From positions 4,801,501 through 4,865,500 of the forward strand of contig JAITYX010000032.1 in assembly GCA_021018815.1 (NCBI GenBank): DNA of 64,000 nucleotides, in the 5' to 3' direction. Under the pieces are notes generated by a model. That model saw only the letters and a program-made list of their open reading frames with translations, was not told where the DNA came from and did no database searches. Source of the DNA: Talinum fruticosum. Its lineage: Eukaryota; Streptophyta; Magnoliopsida; Caryophyllales; Talinaceae. The position numbers and the translations under genes were made by a program. Shown piece by piece: positions 13,600 to 25,572 of the stretch (the stretch's first letter is position 1; every line of letters starts with the position of its first letter).

Positions 13600-14424
13600 A
13601 CAATTTTCACTCCCGGTTTGATATCCAAATCTGAGCTTGTTGGCTCTTGATGTCCTGTTGAGGGCACAAAAAATAGCTTGACTCCAGCACTGGACGATTA
13701 TGCCGCCTTGCCGGGTAAGACTCTTCCCATGGTTTGAGATTTGAGATTGTAAGGCCGAGCATTTATATGAGAACCTGTACAAAGTAAGCTGTCATAGGGA
13801 AGTGCTCGCCTAGGTATATCATTTTTGGTGCATTTCAATTGCTGCAATTTGCAAGATTCGGTTCGGAGAGAATTTTGGGATCAAGCTAAGAGATGCGATT
13901 TTGCCAATAAGAATCTCAGACTCTACCTCTGACAAGGTACAAAGAAAGGTACTCATTTACAGATTAGCTGAACCTCGCTGTATCTTTCACATACTAGACT
14001 AGATTTACCTTTGTAGATTTGCGGTTTTGCCCTTTCTCAACTGTATTTAGGGTTCTTTCTATTTCTGCTAAAATTGTGATTATGTAATTTTGGTTTTAGA
14101 TGCTCACTGCTTAGATTAGCTGGTACTATTAATGATTAGCAAGTCCCCTGGGCGGGGATCGATTTAGCCATTTTTATTTTATGGGTTTCTTCGATGCTAT
14201 TCTTTTCAACTTATTTTTGTCAAAAGTCCAGAGGCATTAGTTTAGAAACGGTTCAGAATAAGTTACAGTCTAGAAACAAATTAATTGAGAAGGGACAAGT
14301 TGAGTGTCTTTGTGATTTATCTTCCGGCTAACCTAAAATACTACGATCAAGTGAACATACAGTGAACTATGGTTCAACTCCCTTCAGTGAATTTGATCCA
14401 GGTCCAGCATAGACTACACTTAAC

Positions 14425-14464
<40 letters not shown>

Positions 14465-15153
14465 GTTATTATTAGTTGTCCTTTCTAGATTTTTTGTAAT
14501 TTTTTGGGTCGCCAGTATATAAAAATATGACAGGATTGCCTTTTTTTTTTTGTTTAATACTTATTGTACATTTTCTTTTGTTACCTATAAAAACTGATAT
14601 AATCAAGCAGTCATAATAAAATTAATCAGCATTTGTACTCGATTTCGGTGTACCATTTGTGTTTTTTTTTTTTTTTTGGTGAGACAAATGTACCATTTAG
14701 TTGCGTCTATATTTGGCACGCCTATTTTATTTTAAATCGGGACTAACTATACGATGGCGAGGAAGGTTGAGACGCCTTACCGGCATCACTGAAATCGGAT
14801 TTGGAAGATGCAAACGCTTAACTATCACGCGAAAGACGCAGGAGAGTCTCTTTCCTCTGATTTCAGAGACATGATCTGTAGTCTGTAGAACGCAGAGATT
14901 TCAGCTGAGTTGTCACTTTTGCCGAGATATTACTATGACAAAAAAGAGGGGGAGGGGATTAAAGATGAAAGAATCTAGAAGAAAAAAATTCCTAGTGATG
15001 AAAGGAAATTCATTATCAAAAGAATAAATCAATAATTGAAGAACGGTTCAATCCCATCACAAATTCAGTTGCAGCAACACAAAAATGAATGCTATATATC
15101 AAACTACCTAGAATGACAGACAAAGGCAGGGGAACAAAAATGCTTTCCTTTTG
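13600..15153. other. Convergent intergenic region
   Basis: Holds the 3' UTRs of the fucosyltransferase gene (from the left) and the ESV1 gene (from the right). It also contains a TTA microsatellite, long T runs near 14540 and 14660, and a richer-GC block at about 14750-14920 with no convincing ORF. Confidence 0.6.
14428..14475. repeat. (TTA)n microsatellite
   Basis: Uninterrupted tta/att repeats over about 36 bp, with a degenerate tail (tattgttattatta). Confidence 0.9.
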
Positions 15154-18100
15154 TCACGGGGCAGACGGCAAATCTGAATCACTGTCAGTTGGAGGTGGTG
15201 GTGGTGGGGGAGGATTTGGGTAGACACCTGGTGGTCTCTCTCGGGGTTGGATCGACAGCAGCTGGGTCGAATCACCCACAATGTCTGCCCATCCATAATG
15301 AGGTTCCGCCCTTCAAAACAAAGAAAAATCACATTTATCAATCAAATAACTTTCTCAACGGTAACCCCCAACAAGAAGTATAAAGAAATCCTAACTAATT
15401 TTAAAGATGTGAGAAACAAAGGGAGATACGAAGGTAGAGCACCTCCTTGAACCATGATGTAGGGCGATCTATACTTTTATTCTCATATGATACAAAAATT
15501 AGGTCATATCAGTATCTCTTTGTCCCATTCCCTAGGCCTTAAACTCTTGGCTCAGCCCAAAATTAGGTCGGTTTTGGACGGCCTTGCTTATCAGAAAGAA
15601 AGGAAGGAAAGAATTGCGAAGATTTGGAGCCAAAGGAAACATTATATATATAAATATAGGAGACGGAAGGAAACTTGATCTTACTCGTAGTATGTTCCTT
15701 CATCCACCACTATGTCCCAGCTTTCTCCAGTTGTGCTCTTACCGTACTTGTGTACCTTGCTGAGAAATGGAGAAGCAGCGTAAGTTAAGGAGGTTGCATT
15801 ATGCAGGTATCATTAAATAACGAATCTAGCATATGACATTGAATGAGGGGTTAGCACAAATGAAATAAACACTTTATGAGCTACATACCCATTTCCAAAA
15901 TGTTCTTCTCCCCATGTCCTGGACCAACCTGCACATCAAAAGAGCAGTGACGCTTCAATTTACCATTTACCAACATGACAGATTGCCTGCTCGATTTGAA
16001 AGAGCACAATAACATGAATCGTAATGAAAAATGTGTTCTTTTGCAAGGAAATGACTCGAATAGAAGTGCTCAAAGCAGATAAACAACGCATCCGATGATC
16101 AACGAAAGTCATTTTCTTCCTCATTGCACCCCCACCCCACCCCAATCATAACCAATTTCATTGTCATGTAGTCCTCATGTGCCATGAACCTTTAGTTAAG
16201 GCTCCTCTATCTAAATACAATCTTTTGAGCACCATTCCCATTAATTCATTTTCATACCGAACAAACTGAAAAGGATATGAGCGTTGCAAATATTACCAAA
16301 GAAAAGAAGCCAATCATCATCTCAACCTCTTATGTCAAGACAAGTATACAATATGTGACAAGTTTACGAGCACTCTAGCATTTGATAAATGACATAAGCA
16401 GTTTACCCTATGTTGTAAAACAAGAATGACATCAACTCCATAGTCTACAGAATTGAATGATTTGTTAACAGGACAGGATTCATTTCCAGTTTGTGCATGG
16501 TCCAGTCTGTGTGTTTCACAAGATTGATGAGCGACAATGAATCTCTCCATATCGGGAGGCTCGTTAACTTCATATAACATTTCCCCTATCAAGTAGCCAC
16601 ATAATTTTCCTTTTGCTTACCCACCCTGAAACTCCCCTTCTTTTTCTTTGGGGGGTGTTTGGGGAATTGGGGGCTGGTCGGCTACTAGTCTTCAATATGA
16701 CCATTGACTGCAGATCAGTGGCAAACACAAAGCTAAAGCAAAGAAGTTGATAAGCTATGAAGACATGCAAATGACAGCCAGATACTTGATTTAATAATGA
16801 AAACTATAACAATTGGAAGACATGACAATCAACGACATAGTGCGACATACGTTCACCACTGGGAGACACATGCCAAGTTTCTCCTTGGCGTGAACCAATG
16901 CCAGCAAAGAATTTCTCTTCCCACTTGTCTCCCCACTTAGTTCCAAGTTCAGTCTCAGCCCACTTATCTGTCCTGGGAGAAGAAATAGTATCATGTTAAC
17001 GCCATTTTTAAAGTTGTAAAGTAAGTTGGTCAGTTCAGCAGGAAAAGATTAGAAACTTCCACATACTCGCCCTGGATCCAACATTTACCAAGCATGGACA
17101 CATGCATACCGAAGCATAAAATCAAGAACGTTAGGCTATGCAGCCTTAGCACAGAAAGCCAAACAATAACATCATGTTCTGCAAATGACTGCTGTCGATT
17201 CACTATCTTTTACTAGCACTATTTAATATTTATCTCCATCCTAGCACAATTACCTAGTCTGCCATTTATTTTCACGCTAAAAATCACACGAAAACAACAG
17301 TTGATTCCTGGGTGAATGCTGTCGAGCCTTATACTGGTCAAAGAAGCCTATAAAAAGCCACAGTAAATGCTAATGTTGGCACTCTTAGCGACCAACAGTA
17401 TTGAGACAATTCTATCAGGCAAAAAAAAACAGTATTGAGACAACCGATCAGTCAAATCATTACATTTATCAATTATCATCATGCATACCTAGAGGAACAA
17501 GTCTAATTCTTTAGTCCTAGTCCTCACAGTTTATATCAAGGAAACATTTCCCCAAAGTTGCTTGAACAACAGATAATCTGATTTCTTCTTTATGTTATTT
17601 GTTATGGCTTTCAACATTTACTCACTCAACAAACAAACTGAATAAGAACACAGTAGAAAACATCATTGTAACCATTTTAAGACGGATCCTCTGCCATCAT
17701 AGTGCTCTCCCCACTTTTCCCACCATGACTGTTCATTCAACCTGCCATACTTGTGTGCTCCTTTCTCTGTCCAGCCTTTAGCATCATATTTTTCCCACCT
17801 GAAGAAAATTAATGAACACATCTTCATTATAACTCCCTTAATAACGAACAAACACCATTGGCAGCTGTCGTACTTCTTACCATTTTTCATACCATCCAGC
17901 ATTTTCAGAACCAGATTTGGCCTGTTTCTGTGCACTTCTTTCTATCCTTGCTATATTACTACAAATTCAAAAAGGTAGAATAATTTATACTCCACAAGAA
18001 ACATGCATGAAATCCTAGACATGATCTTAAATAGTAAAAAATAACAAAGATGCTTTGAGACAGGTATGTCCTACCTCCACTCATCTTGATGCAGCACTTC

Positions 18101-21100
18101 TTGCCATGTTTCCCACCATGAATCTCCCTCAGTATTTCTTCCAGATTTCTCGACACCTATTATATAATATATATGCATGTCAAAATGAAGAACCTCATGA
18201 ATGTTTGAGAGCCCAAAACTGGTACCAACATATGATGCTTATCATAAGCATGCATGAGCAAGATAGCAAACATAAAAATGAAAAAAAAATAGTCATTGAA
18301 GAAAAAAAACCCTTCTTGAGCCCCAGCGGACTTTCACAGATTTCACATATGGACAACCAATTATAAAATAGTACACATCCATCACACTGTCCAGACATGA
18401 AGGGGGAGTTAGATGGGCCTGATCCAAGCACACAGAAAAGATAAAACTGCCAGCACACAGCCAAATTAGACAGAATCAGCATCATTAGGGTCACCATGTC
18501 AAAGTACAGCAGTGGCATTGAACTTCTTGATAATTCTTAGTCGTATACTATGCTAGTGATGCTTTTCACAGGATCACAGCACTCAGTAGCATAAATGTAA
18601 CAGTGCCTAGTATCCAAGAGTGACTCATTATATTGGAAAGACAGGATCAAACACAAAATGTGATTCATTCTTTCAGGTATTAATTACTAATGGACTAATA
18701 AACAGTGCTTAACAGCAAGTAGTTACTAATTGTCCTAGTTTACCTCTGCCTACAATACATGATATCAGGGCTTAACAGCAATCATGGTTTCAGCATGAAC
18801 GGCAAGTCTATAAAAGCTTCTTTCTCAACAAAAGGCCCACAGAGTTAGACCCGGAAAAAATCACAGAGGGATAACTCAACATGGAATTACAAGGAGAATT
18901 ATGTATTGTTCTGTTGGCAGTATAATCCTAACCTCAAGCAGCATTAATTGGACTAAGGCTCAGCTAGAAGATGAATTCTAAAATGTGCATACCCATGTTA
19001 GGCAGCTAGTGTATTGAGTGTGACATAAACCCCAGGTTCAATGAAGAGTCTGAATCATGTATCTTAAGTTCATTGCATAGTTAAAATCAGTTCATCTGCT
19101 GACGGCCTTCAAGAATTTTGTGAGAGCCCCTCAACCAACTGATTTACATTTGATGACAAGTTCTCCTTCACTCACAAACAATTTTCTTTTTGTTTGGCTG
19201 GGAGGGGAGGGGAGGGGGCTGATGGAAATAGTACAAATTTTTAGCTGAATACGAAGCAAAAATGAAACGTGGAAAAAATACTCAATCAACTGTGGAAACG
19301 AGATGAGTTAAGTGAAAGTATTCATCGAGCACTCAAAAAAGTGCAAAGGAGAAAGTAACTACTCGCAAAACATTGTTTAGTCTTTGGTGTTTTTCTCATC
19401 CGACTCATCAAGTCAAACATAATTATCAATGTTAAAATATGCAGCTCCACTTAGTTCTATGTGCATAAAAGTTTCTGAAGAACAAAACTTTACAGGAAAA
19501 TTTTCAAGGATGGATATTCTGGAGAAAACCTTAAACGAAGGAATATCCTGGGTTAAGTATTGTGGCCGATCTCCTTCAGCTATTGTTACATTCTCCTTTG
19601 CGGAGGCTCATTAGAGAAGCCTTAATTGTAGGAGATGATTACTTGGGAAAATCTAAGTGACAGAAAAATCTAAGGCAGTTTGTGTGTATATAATGTGGTG
19701 TTGAACCCAGCACAATCTTCTCTAAAAGGGTGGGGTTTATTTATACATGAGGGCTTAGCATCTTAGCTAGGTGTGACCCAAAGAATCAAGAATACAAAAA
19801 GTGCCATAGAGAGAGAGTATGAATAGTTACCAAGCATATGTGAGCAAATGCATGGGGCACTTCAAGATATTTAGTTTGTAAATGATACCTGTAATAATTT
19901 GCATGCTTCCTTTATACATCTTTGGGTACATTAATAAAGCTTTGCATCGAGTACATTTCTTGCTTTCACATTTCCTACAAACATATGGTCTATCTAATGC
20001 AAATATATCGCCCAGTTGGTTTCCAAGCATACATCTATCTCCTTGGATGTAACCTTTTGAAACTTTAATTGAAAAGAAAAGGGCTAAACACATAACTTTT
20101 TCAAGAGTATAGTAAGTGTACCTAGCTCTTTATATCCAGTCCAATCACTTTTCTCCCACCACTGTCAAGCGGAACAAGAAACTCATTAATTGCATCCACT
20201 TAAAATTATATTTGATGTGATCATAAATACAAACATAAAGCACCCTTGCTCTCGCTGTCATCATATTTGATAAAATCAGCCACAAAAGGTTCGTGGAAGT
20301 TAACATAGAACTTCATCTTTCAACAAGTAAACCATGTACTGTATATGAACTTCACACACATTACTTTCGAAAATTTCATGCAGTATACACCTCCATGATG
20401 AGCTCAAGAAAACAAACAATAGTCTATACCGTTTCTTTCCATTCAGAGGAAGCATCTTGGGACTGACCGCCCATCATTGTCCATCGACATCTGTACCCAT
20501 TCTCTCCAAGCTCTTCCCGCTTTCACGATACCATGTACTGCCATCTTCGTTGACCCCGATTCATTCACATTTTCATTCAACAAGTTGATGCCCCAATCTT
20601 TTTCGTTTGCAATACCAGTGTCTGTAGGTAAAAACAAGTTTGGAATGACAATTTCTTCAACTATTATGCCGACAGCCACCAAGACTTTCCATGAAGATAA
20701 GTTTTAATTATCATTCGTGTTAGTGACCAAAAGGGTGCATATTGTTACCTCTCTTGGGTGGGGTATCACGAGATTGAGGACCTGTATTACGTGGAGTGCA
20801 ACGGGGTTTTGAAGGAAGGCGAACTCTGCGACAAAAGAAGAAATACAATTGAACAACCTGTTCTTCTTATTCACATTGGTTCGTATCAAGTTCCCAATTC
20901 CCTCTACCCCCTCGAACTGTGATCCAGGATCTTCAATCCCAAACACAATTCCTTCATGATCAGAAACACGCTGGGGTCACACTAGAATTCCATAGAACTA
21001 GCAGTCCTACTTTCAGCCAAAATTTGACATAGACAAGAGGAATTAAGCGAAAAGGGTGATTTGTAATTAGAGATAAGCTTCTCCTTATATCCATGTTGTC

Positions 21101-22587
21101 ACCGCTTTCATCTTCTCATATCCATGTTGTAACAGCTTTAACTTTTAAGTTAATGATTTGCTAGCAAAGAGAACACATATGCTTCTGAAAATGAGGTACT
21201 AATTTGAAACTGGGGGAACATCAGTTTAACAATTCAAACTAGTTTCAGGATGAGCTTTGATTCTAAGGGACATAGAAATACTCTCTTCAATCCTTGATCC
21301 TTTCTAGTAGTGTCTTATGATCCTGAACTCGTTCCTCGACCCAAAACATTTGACCGTATGTAATTATGGTTTCCTGCTCATCATGAGATCAAATTTCTAA
21401 CTGAAAATCAATACACCATTCAAATATAACAAGGAGAGAGTATAAAACAGTAAATAAAATCACCCCTACCTCCTATTAAAAATAAGACAGCAAGGAGTGT
21501 TTTTGAAGAAATTAAACTACCACCTAAATTGCCCATCTTCCTACTTCCTCTCACACAAGGAGTGTGACACTTGAATCAACCTTGGGTGACTAATTAAAAG
21601 GGTGGCTTTGATGCCTTTGAGGCCCATACCTCTTCTTCAAAATTCCGATTATAGACTAGTTATGAGGCTTATACCCCTGCAAAATGCACATCAACATATA
21701 TAACTGCAGTAATTGCATTGAGGAAAGTTTGTGGCCATATAAACATCGCATGTATAGTCCCAACTCATCAGGTATCCACATTGAGTATCTTATCTAAAAC
21801 AAATTATCACCACCAACTCAGCTTCCACGCCAGACAACATTATCTCAACTTTTTACCAATCAAAAAACCTCATGTAATGATGTGTCTCCAACATTACGAG
21901 CACATAGTCTATTTGTTTCTTGCACTAATTCTTGGTTTCAGCTTCCGGTATTGCTCCCATGATATTGACCTCTTTTTGCCTTCCAAACCTCTCCCTCGTC
22001 AACTCTCTACAGTGAGATGATCTCCTAGACATTTTTCTAATTCAGGAAAAAAAAATAATAATTCAATTGAACATTACTGTACTACAATTTTCCATAATTT
22101 AAGACAAAAAAAAATCAGCAAAGCAAGGTAGCAATCAAACAATTAATTGAATAGTTGGACTTTCATATTTTAGTAGAAAGTTCAATATCCACAACGTCAA
22201 AAACGTATTGAACAGGAGAAAAGAGAGAGAGAAAAGGACATACTGAGAAGAAGCCAAACGCAAAGAAGGCAACGCTTGGCTTCGAACTCTGCGAACACTA
22301 CTCTTCTTCGTTTCGAACCGCCGCCATTCTTCGCCCTTATCAGAATGCCTTTTATTATGAACCACTGAATCCGAGGAGGAACAGCAGCAGCTAATTCGAC
22401 TAATTTTCACTCTCTCCATCTTCACTCCTTCGCCAGCGTCGGCGTTCAACCGGCGGTGCCGCCTCCCACCGGCGAACAGTTCGAAACTGCGTCGTCGAAG
22501 ACGAAGAAACGGCGCGTCATCGTGGAACCGCCGAATCCTGAAGCTAAGAAATGGCGTCGCAAAACCACCAGAAGAACTCGCCGCCAT
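15154..22587 (-). CDS. ESV1: ESV1 (EARLY STARVATION 1) starch-binding protein
   Basis: Eleven exons (transcription order): 22244-22587, 20749-20825, 20430-20621, 20122-20161, 18075-18156, 17881-17958, 17673-17798, 16851-16972, 15889-15928, 15685-15759, 15154-15310. Deduced length is about 444 aa, near the roughly 426 aa of Arabidopsis ESV1 and shorter than LESV. The Ser/Arg-rich N-terminus suits a plastid transit peptide. The Trp/Glu/Lys repeat domain is clear: QWWEKSDWTGYKELG, DSWWETWQEVLHQDEW, WWEKYDAKGWTEKG, SWWEKWGEHYDG, DKWAETELGTKWGDKWEEKF. The end carries a Pro run and DSDSDLPSAP. Family role: binds glucans at the starch granule and controls phasing of starch degradation. Exon 3 has two one-base losses at C runs on the + strand (20554-20557 and 20516-20518). 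Adding one base at each restores an open, family-like frame (NEDGSTWYRESG, then ENGYRCRWTMMGG). Confidence 0.9.
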
Positions 22588-22800
22588 TATCGTCGGCTTT
22601 ATCTCTCACTAATACGCCATTTCATACGAAAACCAGATTAAATCACAACAAAAATCGAAAATAAGAGACTCAATGCTCTTCTCTTCGCAATGTAAACAAC
22701 TCGAACCAAATCTCCCGTAAACCCTAAGCCCGATAATCCAGACTCCGCGAATCTCCAGCGGCTCGAAGTAGAACTTTGCCGAGAGAGGGAGAGGATTCGG

Positions 22801-22844
<44 letters not shown>

Positions 22845-23170
22845 GGTGGAGGGGAAATGGTGGCCTGAGCTCTAAGGCATTTCAGTTGAACATTCGACTT
22901 CGCGAGATATAGAAAGAGAGAGAGAGAGCGGTAGTTGCAAATACGGAGGGAGGAGAGCGAGAGAGAAATGTGGTAATTTGATATGGTAAAAGTGTTGGGC
23001 AAGACTTCGGTGAGTTCTTCTCATTCAGCAGTTGCGAATCCGAGGGGTTAATATAAAACCAGACACGTGAGCAAATGGGTAGTGGAGGGGAGGGGGCGGT
23101 GGAGTGGGCCTTTTGTTGTATCTTCTTGCCCATTCCCTCCCTTACACGTGCCTCCTCTTGAGATGACAAG
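22588..23170 (-). promoter_or_regulatory. 5' leader and promoter of ESV1, with two ACACGTG boxes
   Basis: GA/CT-rich leader just upstream of the start at 22587. Two ACACGTG-containing motifs lie near 23063-23070 and 23144-23151, about 480 and 560 bp upstream of the ATG. Such G-box-like sites are bound by bZIP/bHLH factors in plants; their use here is inference. No certain TATA box was chosen. Confidence 0.5.
22806..22840. repeat. (GA)n microsatellite in ESV1 leader
   Basis: About 17 uninterrupted GA units, 220-250 bp upstream of the ESV1 start codon. Confidence 0.95.
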
Positions 23171-23274
23171 GGTTTTTTAGAAGGTTTGTGGATTATGATT
23201 TTGAGTCAGGAACCTTTACATTGGACCAAGGATCAAAAGGTAGACTACCAAAAGCATTAGGTTTATGATATTAT

Positions 23275-23479
23275 GGGTCCGTTTAAGTTAGCCTCTATAA
23301 AAGTATTTATAAGTATTAACCGCTCATAAATATTTATAACCGTTTATAAACGCTCATAACCGATAATAACTATTAATAATAACTCATAACCGCTCATAAC
23401 AATTAGTTATAACCACTATGACGAGTTACTCATCATAACAACTAATCATAAACTCATATAATTATTTAGGATGACAATG

Positions 23480-23538
<59 letters not shown>

Positions 23539-23727
23539 TGAGAAAAATTATTAATATTATTATTACCATTATAACCGCTCATACTTGTTATAGCATCTTA
23601 TAACTATTATAGTATCTCATAACAGCTTATAACCGCTAATTATAACAATTCATAACATCTCATAAAAGCTCATAACCATTATAAACACTAAACCGCTAAT
23701 TTTAAATAATGAAACGAATTAACCCTA
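23275..23727. mobile_element. TIR-like element made of CATAACCG-type short repeats
   Basis: Ends resemble an inverted pair: gggtccgtttaagttag on the left, and the complement of aaacgaattaaccc on the right. The interior is an irregular array of cgctcataac/ataaccg words in more than a dozen copies, interrupted by an ATT microsatellite. No ORF is present. The layout is like the TTGTAAG elements at 46270, 51232 and 54975. Confidence 0.45.
23480..23537. repeat. (ATT)n microsatellite
   Basis: About 19 uninterrupted units inside the CATAACCG-type element. Confidence 0.95.
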
Positions 23728-23995
23728 AAATTTTACACGATACAATCACGACATTGATTTTAGGATGAAGATTTCGATTTATTATAATATTATATAAATT
23801 TAAATATTATTGTCATTTGATTTATACTTTAAATTTATATGTGCACACGTAATTCAAAATATTATAATAATGTAAAAATTATTTGTACAAAATTCAAAAT
23901 TATTCATGCAAATCTTGAAGGTTTCTCATATATTTTTAAAAGATTATTGCTTAACACAAAAGTGATCCGCATGCGCATTTCAAAGATGATATATA

Positions 23996-24142
23996 CAAAC
24001 GTTAAAGATTGTTCACGTATAGTTTAGTGAACACTCATGAGCAATCTTCTCGTTTTTAAGTTGGGAAATATATGCAAACGTTAAAGATTGTTCACGTATA
24101 ATCTAGTGAACACTCATGAGCAATCTTCTCGTTTTTAAGTTG
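23996..24142. repeat. 79-bp-period tandem repeat with internal dyad
   Basis: Two copies start at 23996 and 24075, sharing caaacgttaaagattgttca, then gtgaacactcatgagcaatc and ttctcgtttttaagttg. They differ at only a few bases (tagtttagtg versus taatctagtg). Within each copy agattgttcac pairs with gtgaa...gagcaatct, so each could fold into a hairpin. Confidence 0.85.
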
Positions 24143-24148
24143 TGATGA

Positions 24149-24420
24149 ATACTTCATCCGTTTTACAACTTATTTTACTTTTATTGACATTTTTTATTTC
24201 ATAATATTTATTATTTAATAATATTAATGATATATTAATAGTTAATTAATTATTTTTATTTTTATTAATTTTTTATTTTTAATAAAATCTTAAGACAATT
24301 TAATTTTTAACATAAATTACATCTATAAATTATATATTTTATTAATTTTTTCTAATAATTCATAAATAATAAATATTATAAAAAGTAGAAAACAGTAATA
24401 TAAAATATTGAAAGGAGATC
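24149..24420. mobile_element. MITE, Stowaway-like, divergent copy
   Basis: Left end acttcatccgttttacaact and right end attgaaaggagatc are roughly inverted. The interior is very AT-rich with a central inverted repeat (ataatatttattattt / aataataaatattat). No coding capacity. Confidence 0.45.
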
Positions 24421-24890
24421 AACCGTAAGGCTTGCAAGAAATGCAATCTCCACGAACGGAGGGAGATTGAGGCCTTTATCCAAATCCTAATTCCAGTACC
24501 ACCAATTTGCCCTTTTTCAGAAGGAGTGACGTGTCAGATGATGATGCTTTTGATGACATGGCAAATGGATAAACTGAAATTTGTTAGACACGACATCTGA
24601 CGTGTCAGACACAAACTTTAGGAAAATAAGACTTGGTGAAATTGCATGCCACGTGTCATTTAGAAACAATAAAAAAGATTCAGAATTGAATTCATGGCCA
24701 TCTGTTGTCAGACTAGGAAACCACTTGATTTGATTCCCTTTTTTTCGATTTTTGGGGTTTTGGATAAGCTTTTAACGTCAGCTGTCCTTTTTTTCCTTTT
24801 TCTCGTTTTCCATCTCCTCCAAGCATCACCATCATTGTGTTTGTGTCAACAAATTTCTTGCCCTCATTCAAGGCGGCAATCCTAACCAAA
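24421..24890. other. Intergenic block with clustered ACGTG motifs
   Basis: Contains gacgtgtcagatgatgat, catctgacgtgtcag and gccacgtgtcat within about 130 bp (24527-24660). A 63-codon ORF (24694-24885) follows with a hydrophobic stretch, but it matches no family I recognise. I do not call it a gene. The motifs could be a relic promoter or part of a repeat. Confidence 0.35.
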
Positions 24891-25004
24891 CATTATCGAC
24901 AAATTATGATTTTTTAAAAATATATATTATCAATTAACTTTAACTACAAAATTTTTTAAAATATATAAATTTAAAGTCCATTTATATTATTAAAAAATTA
25001 TTAG

Positions 25005-25201
25005 TATTCCTTTCATTTTAAAATACACGTTATTTTAAAATTACAAAGAATATTAAAAAACATAAAATTTATAATAAATTTTGAGTTAAAAGACCAAGTT
25101 GGTAAACTAATAATTAATATGTTATTGAAATTGTAAAGTGATAAGTATTGTGAAACGAAAAAGTTAGTTAAAGTGACATGTATTTTAAAACAGAAGGAGT
25201 A
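25005..25201. mobile_element. Stowaway-like MITE
   Basis: Left end tattcctttcattttaaaat is inverted relative to right end tgtattttaaaacagaagga. The interior words aaaatttataataaatttt, aagaccaagttggtaaacta and gtattgtgaaacgaaaaagt recur in the copies at 45240, 47552, 55221 and 59174. Confidence 0.75.
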
Positions 25202-25534
25202 CAACAAATTCAAAAAAAGTATGAATTATAGAAAACATAATTTGATAGTACAATATTTAAAAAATCCGTATTATTGAGAATAAATAAATTAAATTTATCT
25301 TTTCGATGAAATTATCAACATAAAAAATGTTTTTAATCAGTGATACAATATGTAGGGTTCTTGATTTATTTCCGTTTAAAAATTTATCTGATACCAATTA
25401 AAATTATATCATAAAAATATTTTTATATTTTAATTGATTTATTTATCTAATAAAAACTAAATACCTTTAATTTTTCAGCGATAATTTTTTTTTTTTGGTA
25501 CTATGAAGAATTTTTGTGAGACCAAATACTATGA

Positions 25535-25536
<2 letters not shown>

Positions 25537-25568
<32 letters not shown>
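25537..25568. repeat. (AT)n microsatellite
   Basis: About 16 uninterrupted AT units. Confidence 0.9.

Positions 25569-25572
<4 letters not shown>

Noticed and set aside
15108..15341. 77-codon minus-strand ORF at the ESV1 3' end
   Set aside because: Wrong frame: the spliced ESV1 exon 15154-15310 in the neighbouring frame gives the family C-terminus.
24694..24885. 63-codon ORF with a hydrophobic segment
   Set aside because: T-rich DNA easily encodes Phe/Leu runs; no family resemblance and no splice continuation.
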